Under the pieces are notes generated by a model. That model had not been told where the DNA came from. It was given only the letters and a program-made list of their open reading frames with translations, and did not search any database. The position numbers and the translations under genes were made by a program. From a virus, in the IMG/VR virus record IMGVR_UViG_3300042914_002334, positions 62,001 through 126,000 of that record: a stretch of DNA of 64,000 bases. The stretch is one strand, 5' to 3'. Below, in pieces: positions 38,820-45,997 of the stretch; the stretch's first letter is position 1, and every line of letters begins with the position of its first letter.

Positions 38820-39330
38820 TCTGAATTGCTCAGTTGAGCGAAGCGACAGCGGAGTGACTGAGCAATTCTGGCGGAAGAGCGCAGCGAAACCGCCACTAAG
38901 ACAGCATTATTGACTGTAGTTATAACGGATAAAACTCGCTCAGTTGGAAGAAGAGACTTCATCATCCTCCCCCTTGTTCTTTGAAGACGGCTATTTTTCA
39001 CCGTGGGAAGAACGTTCGTCGAACCACCAAAACCCTTTAATTTTTTGCCCGTTGATCTGTCAGGCGCAGTTAGAGTCTGGCCTAAGGACGGGAGCATCGG
39101 TTCCGAATCTATTGAGTAAATCCATACTCCATTCGGTGCTCCCCACTAGTTTACCCACTGTGATCTTAGTATTGTCCGATCTTCAACAGTGCTTCTCCGT
39201 AAGCAGTAGAGGCTGTACTTACAACGTTTCTAGTTATTTTATACAGGTCTGTTGTTTGACCTGTGCTAATCTACCTTTTTCGTAGACCCATTGATCACTG
39301 TAAATATCTTACAGTGAAAGTTTCTTTTCT
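38820..39330. ncRNA. Candidate large structured non-coding RNA
   Basis: About 500 bases without a convincing gene but packed with perfect or nested stems. These are 38823-38834/38857-38868 (12 bp), 38869-38874/38890-38895, 38976-38981/39008-39013 enclosing 38987-38990/39001-39004, and 39090-39096/39137-39143 enclosing 39103-39108/39131-39136 enclosing 39114-39118/39125-39129. Further stems are 39156-39161/39186-39191, 39199-39206/39213-39222, 39243-39249/39258-39264 and 39296-39303/39309-39316. Strand is uncertain. Plus is favoured by TATAAATG upstream and a T-rich tract after the last hairpin. Minus is favoured by hairpin 38823-38868 followed by AGAGTTTT. I see no tmRNA, RNase P, group I/II intron or tRNA signature. 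Confidence 0.55.
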
Positions 39331-39512
39331 ATCAATAAAACTGTTCCATCCTTTTTTATAACTCTAAGAATTGATGGTTTATTCTCATCAATCTTTTTTG
39401 ATTTTAGTTTTAACTTACTGTTATTTTTTCTTGCAGCATCAGCAGCGGCAGAACGCTTTTTTAATTTTTTCGCTTTGTTCCAGCGAATTATGTCTCTTCG
39501 GTCGCAATGCAT
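39309..39512 (-). CDS. Small very basic protein next to structured region
   Basis: 67 aa. The N-terminal half is rich in Lys/Arg/Ala (NKAKKLKKRSAAADAARKNN), the C-terminal half has SILRVIKKDGTVLLIEKKLS. No domain is recognised. Its charge suits nucleic-acid binding. Its TAA lies inside the last hairpin (39296-39316) of the structured-RNA candidate. It could bind that RNA or act as a ribosomal-like factor; both are guesses. Confidence 0.6.
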   Translation of the reverse strand: MHCDRRDIIRWNKAKKLKKRSAAADAARKNNSKLKLKSKKIDENKPSILRVIKKDGTVLLIEKKLSL

Positions 39513-39585
39513 GATCTGTCTTGTGTTGTTTATAATAGTTATGGGCGTTTTTCTAAAATAAATGTAGACTTTGGTTTAGTATAGA

Positions 39586-40128
39586 CTACGAAATATGATT
39601 TGTTTCTAATAATATTTGTCTGTTTGAAAAGTTTTTGAGTTGAGTAGTGTTGAGATTGAAAAATATATCGAATGAGTAGATAAGCCATGCACCCCAATTT
39701 TTGCTGTGATAGCACAGAACATTGGCACTATTACTATTCCAATTTTCTTTTTCTTGAACTGCAACAAACTTTCCACGACGATTAAACTTTATAAAAAGTA
39801 TGTTCAAGTCGTTGGAGTCTGCTGCGGTCATTAGTTGTGCTATCCAATCTTCAAGTTGTTTAGACTCAACGAACAATTGGTGAAAAGCAAAATCAGCGTA
39901 GAACTTTGCTTCGCAATTAAAATTAGGGAAACTTTCTCCAGGAACAATATCCCCTTTGAAACTTCTAACTTGATTCTCATGCAGAACCTGACGACGAGCA
40001 CTGTTTATTCCGCCAGTATACGCTCCACTTCCTGGCGATCTAATAAAAGATTCTCCATAAAGATCACTCAGATATTTTGCAATTTCTCGTTCGAACCCGC
40101 TTCCCTTAATCTTACTCGCTGATGGCAT
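39586..40128 (-). CDS. Hjc-like PD-(D/E)xK nuclease, possible Holliday junction resolvase
   Basis: 180 aa. It has the archaeal-Hjc/phage-resolvase layout: KIKGSGFEREIAKYLSDLYG with Glu in FERE, IRSPGSGAYTGG, GDIVP with the metal-binding Asp, and NCEAKFYADF with the ExK pair. C-terminal to this are FIKFNRRGKFVAVQ and a helical end. T4 uses the unrelated endonuclease VII (gp49). Position just downstream of gp46/gp47 supports a recombination role. Substrate specificity is inferred. Confidence 0.75.
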   Translation of the reverse strand: MPSASKIKGSGFEREIAKYLSDLYGESFIRSPGSGAYTGGINSARRQVLHENQVRSFKGDIVPGESFPNFNCEAKFYADFAFHQLFVESKQLEDWIAQLMTAADSNDLNILFIKFNRRGKFVAVQEKENWNSNSANVLCYHSKNWGAWLIYSFDIFFNLNTTQLKNFSNRQILLETNHIS

Positions 40129-40163
40129 GATATTACTTATCTCGACTTTTCAGTCTCAAAAAA

Positions 40164-42242
40164 TTATTCCACATCAACTGCACCAGAGAACGAAGTGAAT
40201 CCGCTTTCTTTAATTACTTTTAACACCGAAGATACTCTGTTGATTAGTTCATCGCGATGACTTACTAACCATATTGATTTAGAACGGCGACGAGTCATAT
40301 CTTTCAGTAGCGCCAAACTATTTTCTACGCCGATGGAGTCCATTCCATTATCAATCAACTCGTCAATAAACAACAAATTAGAATTATGATATAGATTTTC
40401 ATATACATCGCGAAACGCGAAACTAAGTCCCAGAATCAATCGATTACGCTCCCCTCTGCTAAGATTATCAAAATCCAAATCTCGTCCTAGTTCAGTAATT
40501 TCAACGCTTAGATCATTTTGAAACACCACACTGTGTGGCAAACCTATTTTGTCCAAGTAGTGAGTCAATCGTGAGTTAAGATACGAAAGATTTTGCTCAA
40601 TGATTTTTTTGCGAACAAACGACTTCTTGTTAGTTAGTAAGTCAAGCAAGTAATCTTGATGTTGAAGAACACTAATCAGATTGTTCATATCAGTGTAATC
40701 AACCGTCTGAATAGCATTCGTTTGCATTTCAACTATCTGCTCTGCATACGGGTCTTCTTCTGCATGCTTTCGTTCAATTTGTTCCAATAAAGAAGATACT
40801 CGCCCGCTGTGTTTGATCGCTTCTTCTTCGGTATCATAATGAGTTTTTGGCATTTCGCCTATGTTTGTAATAGTATTTTCTGCTAATTGATCTTCATAAG
40901 GATCAGACTCTGCTTTTTTGGATGCTATCTTTGCACGAATAGATTCAATCTCACTACTATGTCTAATTGCTTCTGTTTCTGTTTTATAGTGAGTGGTTGG
41001 TTTTTCTGGAACAATAATTTCATTAGATACAATGTCCGTCCAATTTTTGAGAGTTCGGTTGTATTCTTTCTCTGAATGCTTCAATTCTTTTCGTTTTTGC
41101 TTCAAGACTATATTATGATTTTTGTCATGAAACTCTTGCCCGCAAGCATAACAACGATGCTCAGTTAGTTCATAAATCTCTTTTGTTAGTTGCTCTGTAT
41201 TTTTAACGAACAACAGATTTTCATCATGGGCTTGCTTTTTGGATTTTTCCCACATCTGACGATCTTTGATCGCGTTGTTGTATAGAATCAAATCTCTATG
41301 CGATTTTAGTTCAGCGTCAATGTCTATCTCGGAAAGAGATACAAGAGAACGCTCCAATTCACTGATTTCTTCTGAAATCTTTTGACGCCATGCAGTTCTT
41401 CTTGCAAGAAGAGAATTGTATCGATTTAATTTTTCTAAATTGGAAACATAAACGGTCAGGTCTTTATGTGCTTTTAGTTCTGAGTCAATATCTATTTTAC
41501 TCAACTCGTCATATTCGACCACCAAAGCCGCCAAATCTTCGTTTCTTTTAGCCGTCCATAATTTTTGACGCTTTTTTAGACTTTCGATTTGTTCTGTAAT
41601 TTTTTGATTTGCAGTTTGGATTCCGTTTATCTTAAATTCTTCTTTTTGAATCAACTCTTTTGTTGTCTTATTAAGATTCTTTATTGCCTCTGCCTTTTCA
41701 CTCAGCAAAGTAATTCCAAGCAATTGCTCGATAATAGGTCGCTGTTCACCAACTCGCATACTTAGAAACGGAGTAGTATAACTGTTCAGACCTACTATGT
41801 GAGGGAATAGATCACCAGACATAGACAATATACGCTCAATCGACGCTTGAGTTTCTTTGTTTTCTCCCTGGGCGTCATTATCAGAATTAGACTGTTCTTT
41901 ATCATTTACAAAGAACTTTAAGATGTTGGGCTTTCTACCTCGTATGATCTTATAATTGACATCGTTTACCGAGAATTCTATGGTTGCTACCATATTCTTG
42001 GAATTAGTTCGATTTATAAGGTTGTCTTTTTTGATCTGATTTATGGGACTTCCAAATAGAGCATAACTTAGTCCCTGCAAGATAGCCGTCTTTCCAACAC
42101 CGTTTCGAGCACCATCTCCGCCCATATCCATGTTCTCACCCAGAATTAGAGTAAGATTTTTGTTTTCAAAGTCTATACTCTGAGTGACATTTCCAATGCT
42201 TAAAAAGTTTTTTAGCGTTAAATTTTTGAATATTATGGTCAT
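40164..42242 (-). CDS. 46: Recombination endonuclease subunit gp46 (Rad50/SbcC-like)
   Basis: 692 aa. The N-terminal ATPase half has Walker A in GARNGVGKTAIL. Two long coiled coils (~180-480) flank the zinc hook CYACGQ (~366). The C-terminal half has the ABC signature LSRGERNRLILGLS and Walker B/D-loop LLFIDELIDNGMD. With gp47 it resects DNA ends to make ssDNA for UvsX. Its ATG overlaps the gp47 stop by 4 bases. Confidence 0.94.
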   Translation of the reverse strand: MTIIFKNLTLKNFLSIGNVTQSIDFENKNLTLILGENMDMGGDGARNGVGKTAILQGLSYALFGSPINQIKKDNLINRTNSKNMVATIEFSVNDVNYKIIRGRKPNILKFFVNDKEQSNSDNDAQGENKETQASIERILSMSGDLFPHIVGLNSYTTPFLSMRVGEQRPIIEQLLGITLLSEKAEAIKNLNKTTKELIQKEEFKINGIQTANQKITEQIESLKKRQKLWTAKRNEDLAALVVEYDELSKIDIDSELKAHKDLTVYVSNLEKLNRYNSLLARRTAWRQKISEEISELERSLVSLSEIDIDAELKSHRDLILYNNAIKDRQMWEKSKKQAHDENLLFVKNTEQLTKEIYELTEHRCYACGQEFHDKNHNIVLKQKRKELKHSEKEYNRTLKNWTDIVSNEIIVPEKPTTHYKTETEAIRHSSEIESIRAKIASKKAESDPYEDQLAENTITNIGEMPKTHYDTEEEAIKHSGRVSSLLEQIERKHAEEDPYAEQIVEMQTNAIQTVDYTDMNNLISVLQHQDYLLDLLTNKKSFVRKKIIEQNLSYLNSRLTHYLDKIGLPHSVVFQNDLSVEITELGRDLDFDNLSRGERNRLILGLSFAFRDVYENLYHNSNLLFIDELIDNGMDSIGVENSLALLKDMTRRRSKSIWLVSHRDELINRVSSVLKVIKESGFTSFSGAVDVE

Positions 42243-43252
42243 AGATTTTGGTAGATATCCAATAAAAGTTTCTTGTCAAACTGTCCATCAGACAATTGTT
42301 GTATTTGTTCTTGTATGATACTATCAACCGACTCAAATTTCATGTTTGTGTAGTCCGTATTGTCTTGTTCAATATCAAGTTTTGTTGGAATCAAGTGCAT
42401 CTCTCTTAAATGATATTTTGGAAGAAGTTGCTCTCGTATAAAGTTGCTTTCTTCATACGATACGTCGATGTCCAAATTGATTCGAACGTGCATATCTCGT
42501 TGCAACAATGATTCGTCGCTAAGTATTTCACTTAACTTATACACTCTGAATCTTGGTTGATCGGGCCAACTTAAGAATTCTGACTCGCCATTCCAATCCA
42601 AAATCATCATTCCACGATCATCATCGTTTACATCGGAGTAATTATGAGGGAATGCGTTACCGATATAGGTAATATTTTTTCTAACTTGTCTTTTGTGAAA
42701 ATGCCCACTGAATACATGCTCAAAAGAACTCATGTGTTCTGCTTGCAGTTCTCCGTGATCTGGCATTTCTACTAACGAATTCATATAAAAATGTGGAAGT
42801 TCAAAATGTCCAAATAAGTATTTTCCGGACATGTTTTTGAGTTTTTTCCAATCATCTTCGACCAACCACGGAGCGATGATTACCTCTCCAGATTGAAAAA
42901 AATCATCTACAATTTTAACGTTTGATAAATGTTTTGCCCACTCAACGCTGTGAATATCACGTTTGTCTCTATAGTAGAGATCGTGATTTCCAGCAATAAA
43001 AAACACTTGATCAAACGACTCGTTTAGTCGCTCAAGTGCTCGTAATCCAAATTGAAGAGTTTGTATGTTGATGCTTGCTCTATGATGATTCCAATCACCT
43101 AAAAAGAAGCATACATCGCATCCCTTTTTCTTTGCAGTTTCAATAAACCAATTTACAAAATTGGTGCAATCGATATTGTGTTGTAAACTGTTACTCTTAA
43201 GTCCCCAATGAACATCTGTGAAAACTGCTGCTTTGTTAAATAATTTACTCAT
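42239..43252 (-). CDS. 47: Recombination endonuclease subunit gp47 (Mre11/SbcD-like)
   Basis: 337 aa from the ATG at 43250-43252 (MSKLFNKAAVFTDVHWG). The calcineurin-like phosphoesterase motifs are FTDVHWG, FLGDWNHHR, AGNHDLYY and FSGHFHKRQ, which supply the two-metal site. The reading frame extends 12 codons upstream, but the -10 (TATTAT, 43259-43264) lies there, so the ATG chosen would sit at about +1. It is the nuclease partner of gp46. Confidence 0.93.
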   Translation of the reverse strand: MSKLFNKAAVFTDVHWGLKSNSLQHNIDCTNFVNWFIETAKKKGCDVCFFLGDWNHHRASINIQTLQFGLRALERLNESFDQVFFIAGNHDLYYRDKRDIHSVEWAKHLSNVKIVDDFFQSGEVIIAPWLVEDDWKKLKNMSGKYLFGHFELPHFYMNSLVEMPDHGELQAEHMSSFEHVFSGHFHKRQVRKNITYIGNAFPHNYSDVNDDDRGMMILDWNGESEFLSWPDQPRFRVYKLSEILSDESLLQRDMHVRINLDIDVSYEESNFIREQLLPKYHLREMHLIPTKLDIEQDNTDYTNMKFESVDSIIQEQIQQLSDGQFDKKLLLDIYQNL

Positions 43253-43258
43253 CACGAC

Positions 43259-43288
43259 ATAATAGCAAAAACCTTGACGATAAATCAA
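43259..43288 (-). promoter_or_regulatory. sigma70-type promoter of gp47-gp46
   Basis: TTGATT (43283-43288), 18 bp, TATTAT (43259-43264). The -10 is 6 bases from the gp47 ATG. Confidence 0.6.
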
Positions 43289-43313
43289 GGCTTATGGTCA
43301 GGTAGTATTTCGA

Positions 43314-44192
43314 TTATTCTTCATAACTTCCCCCGTCGCTGTGTTGTCTGCTCCAGCTAGGATTCAATCCATTCATCTCTAAGATGTCATCTCTGATATT
43401 TTGGTTTCTTTTTTCTGAATTAAGAACTCTTCTAAAACTGTTGTTTATGGCAGCAGTGTAGTATGCAAATGGATTCTGACTTTTGGATTCGTTGAATCGT
43501 AATCCAACGTATGTCAACTGAAGTATTGCGCTACCTCGCATTTCATCAACATAGGTGTATCCTCTCCAGTTAAAACGCATGGCGTATTTCTCGCACAGCA
43601 TCAAATACATTTTGGCCAATTTGTTTGTTATGTGACCGTGATCTTTGGAAAATGTTCCAGAATTTAGATCGCCTGTCCAATGACTTTTTCCGACGCATAT
43701 TACATTGTCGTTGTCATCGTATTTGAAATGTTGGAATGGAGGAAAATTTACTCTGATATGAACCATGTCGTTCATACCCATTTCTTTTGCTAACTCTTGA
43801 TCCTCAAGATCGTCAAATGTTGGTTCAACCGTTTCTTCAAAGTCAAAAATTTCCTTGACACTTTTTACTTTGATTTCTTTTCTTGGTTGCTTTGGAGCCA
43901 CTGGAATGTGATCCCATGTCATGACTCGAAAAATTAAATCAGTTTTTTTGATGTTACTTGGATCTATTTTTTCTTTGTCTGTTTTTGCTTCTATTGCTTT
44001 TAGAACAGTTTCTGGCCTGCTCAAATATTCTAAGTTTCGCTCCAATGAACTGTTATCTTCTATGTCGATTATGAAGTCATACTTGTCATAGTCTTGAATG
44101 GAAAATGTGCAGTAAGTATTTTTGCTTAGATGAATCTCTTTTAGAATATCTTTGTTGTTTAGATAATTTACGGGTTTCTTTTGTATACTCAT
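43314..44192 (-). CDS. 55: Late-promoter sigma factor, T4 gp55-like
   Basis: 292 aa, longer than T4 gp55 (185 aa). The conserved sigma-like core lies in the C-terminal part: KLAKMYLMLCEKYAMRFNWR, YTYVDEMRGSAILQLTYVGL and NPFAYYTAAINNSFRRVLNS. The N-terminal ~130 residues (charged, with VMTWDHIPVAPKQP) are an extension. gp55 directs host RNA polymerase to TATAAATA-type promoters, which agrees with the recurring NATAAATA octamers here. It has a sigma70 promoter and an upstream late octamer. Confidence 0.92.
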   Translation of the reverse strand: MSIQKKPVNYLNNKDILKEIHLSKNTYCTFSIQDYDKYDFIIDIEDNSSLERNLEYLSRPETVLKAIEAKTDKEKIDPSNIKKTDLIFRVMTWDHIPVAPKQPRKEIKVKSVKEIFDFEETVEPTFDDLEDQELAKEMGMNDMVHIRVNFPPFQHFKYDDNDNVICVGKSHWTGDLNSGTFSKDHGHITNKLAKMYLMLCEKYAMRFNWRGYTYVDEMRGSAILQLTYVGLRFNESKSQNPFAYYTAAINNSFRRVLNSEKRNQNIRDDILEMNGLNPSWSRQHSDGGSYEE

Positions 44193-44215
44193 TATTAAAA
44201 GTTGTTAGTGTCACT

Positions 44216-44243
44216 ATTGTAGCAAAAAAACAACGCTTGTCAA
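44216..44243 (-). promoter_or_regulatory. sigma70 promoter of gp55
   Basis: TTGACA (44238-44243), 16 bp, TACAAT (44216-44221). Confidence 0.8.
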
Positions 44244-44268
44244 TAGCAGATATGAAATAGTGGCATAT

Positions 44269-44276
44269 TATTTATC
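44269..44276 (-). promoter_or_regulatory. Late octamer directed toward gp55
   Basis: GATAAATA on the minus strand, upstream of the gp55 sigma70 promoter. It would add late transcription of the late sigma gene. Confidence 0.45.
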
Positions 44277-44277
44277 G

Positions 44278-44285
44278 CATAAATA
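44278..44285 (+). promoter_or_regulatory. Late promoter octamer of baseplate cluster
   Basis: CATAAATA on the plus strand, 18 bases upstream of the ATG at 44304. It lies one base from the divergent minus-strand octamer. Confidence 0.6.
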
Positions 44286-44303
44286 ATTAGATGGGGCTTT
44301 AAT

Positions 44304-45698
44304 ATGAGCAATAATGCTGAAATAATTCAACAATGGAAAGATGCTGAGGCAATAGCCAGAACAAATGCTAACTCTTCGAGACAGCAAATCAATATTCTTG
44401 GAAATCAGGTAGATGCTCTTGAACGAAACAAGACCACATTGATACAGCAAAAAAAGCAACTACAAATATCTAATTTAAGTACAGAGTCGGTTGATCAGCA
44501 AATATCAGAACTTGATAAAAAAATTGAACCTATATACACTCAATTAGAACTTGTAGAAGAGCAAGAAAGACAATATCAGGCAGAAGCAAATAATGCTAAG
44601 AATCAATACACTCTTGCAGAACGCGCTCCAGACGGCACAGTAAACACGACTGCCCCAGCAGAAGAATCGCTAACTGATGACACTCAGAGTCTTGAAATTC
44701 AAGGTGAAAAATTAAAAACCCCAGAAGTTCTTCCTGTGGACGATTCGGCAGACAATTTTGTTCCCGACGAGCCGGCACCCACAGAAACAATATATGAACA
44801 ACCTCCTACACCAGAGATGGAACCCATATATGAACAACCTCCTACTCCAGAGATGGAACCCATATATGAACAACCTCCTACACCTGAACCAAATCAAATA
44901 ATACCAGTAACTGCTGGCCGTCCAAAAGAAACAGATTTGCGATTCAGAATCAGCATTGCAGAAACTGCAAATTATTTTTATAGAATCGCAGAACAAGGAG
45001 ATATCTTATACCCACTAAAAGCAACTAACGGAGTCATATTTCCATATACTCCACAAATAAATGTCACATACACTGCAAATTATGATTCTTTTGATCTAAC
45101 TCATGTGAATTATAAACCGCACACTTACAGAAACAGCAGCGTAGAAAATGTCACGATTACTGGAATTTTTACCGCACAGGACTCTACTGAGGCTCAATAT
45201 GTGCTGGCAGTGATGCATTTTTTTAAGAGCGCCACAAAAATGTTTTACGGGCAAGATTCTAATCCAAAAGCCGGAACTCCTCCGCCGCTTTGTTTCTTGC
45301 ACGGGTTCGGTCAATACGCATTTAATAATCATCCGGTAGTGATTAGTAGTTTTACGCTTAACTACCCAGATGATGTAAATTACATATCAACCGAAATAAA
45401 CGGTCTTCAAACCGAATTGCCGCAATACAATAAGCCGGTAATAGATACTTCTTCGAGACTTGATAGATTGCTTAAGTCCGGACTGAAACCAAGTGGGTTG
45501 CCAAATTCAACAAGATCGGCCTCACCAACAGGTGTAGTCAAAGCAGTTCAAACATATGTCCCGAGTAAGATTCAAATATCTATAACGGCAACGCCAATGA
45601 TATCGAGAAATGCAATGAGTAATAATTTTAGTTTGAAAAACTATGCTACTGGAGCGTTATTAAACAGCAGACAAACTAAAAAACCAGGAGTTTGGTAA
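44304..45698 (+). CDS. Baseplate-tail tube junction protein, gp48/gp54-like
   Basis: 464 aa. The N-terminal ~100 residues are coiled coil (NQVDALERNKTTLIQQKKQL). A Pro-rich linker (~160-200) carries three repeats of EQPPTPEMEPIY. The C-terminal ~250 residues follow the gp48-type pattern: GDILYPLKATNGVIFPYTPQ, NYKPHTYRNSSVENVTITG, TEAQYVLAVMHFFKSATKMF. This domain caps the baseplate and starts tube polymerisation. T4 gp48 is 364 aa, so the N-terminal extension is extra. It heads the late baseplate operon. Confidence 0.82.
   Translation: MSNNAEIIQQWKDAEAIARTNANSSRQQINILGNQVDALERNKTTLIQQKKQLQISNLSTESVDQQISELDKKIEPIYTQLELVEEQERQYQAEANNAKNQYTLAERAPDGTVNTTAPAEESLTDDTQSLEIQGEKLKTPEVLPVDDSADNFVPDEPAPTETIYEQPPTPEMEPIYEQPPTPEMEPIYEQPPTPEPNQIIPVTAGRPKETDLRFRISIAETANYFYRIAEQGDILYPLKATNGVIFPYTPQINVTYTANYDSFDLTHVNYKPHTYRNSSVENVTITGIFTAQDSTEAQYVLAVMHFFKSATKMFYGQDSNPKAGTPPPLCFLHGFGQYAFNNHPVVISSFTLNYPDDVNYISTEINGLQTELPQYNKPVIDTSSRLDRLLKSGLKPSGLPNSTRSASPTGVVKAVQTYVPSKIQISITATPMISRNAMSNNFSLKNYATGALLNSRQTKKPGVW
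44789..44890 (+). repeat. Three 36-bp tandem repeats in gp48-like gene
   Basis: Nearly identical 36-bp units encode a 12-residue Pro-rich repeat. Synonymous differences are few, so the repeat is young or maintained by slippage. Confidence 0.88.
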
Positions 45699-45997
45699 TG
45701 TCATACAACGCGAATAGTCCCTATTACACCACGCAAATTGTCAATGGACAATTTTTAGATATCATGTCTAATCGTCCTATATACGGTGACGCAAATGATG
45801 TTTACTGGTCAATTACCCCGACCTATCACTTAAGACCAGATTTATTAGCATATGATTTGTATAAAGACAGCAAATTATGGTGGGTATTCTCTCAGAGAAA
45901 TCCTAACACATTAAAAGACCCACTTTTTGATTTTATAAGTGGAACAAAAATATACATACCAAAACAAGACGCAATCAATCAATCACTTGGATTATAA
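45698..45997 (+). CDS. 53: Baseplate wedge protein, gp53-like
   Basis: 99 aa from the ATG at 45698, which overlaps the upstream stop (TAATG). The segments YWSITPTYHLRPDLLAYDLY, LWWVFSQRNPNTLKDPLFDF and GTKIYIP have the gp53 pattern, including a LysM-like end. T4 gp53 is 196 aa, so this is a shortened version. It ends directly before the next ATG. Confidence 0.85.
   Translation: MSYNANSPYYTTQIVNGQFLDIMSNRPIYGDANDVYWSITPTYHLRPDLLAYDLYKDSKLWWVFSQRNPNTLKDPLFDFISGTKIYIPKQDAINQSLGL

Noticed and set aside
39010-39030. GTTCGTCGAACC resembling a tRNA T-arm
   Set aside because: No acceptor, D-arm or anticodon arm can be drawn around it. The tight palindrome alone is not a tRNA.
38786-39097. A 103-aa minus-strand reading frame in the gene-free stretch
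   Set aside because: It runs through several perfect hairpins, has no SD, odd low-complexity composition and no recognisable domain. The structured-RNA explanation fits better.
38900-39300. Group I intron, tmRNA or RNase P RNA
   Set aside because: I looked for P7/R-S core strings, a tag reading frame with ALAA end, and RNase P conserved cores on both strands and found none. There is also no interrupted gene here.
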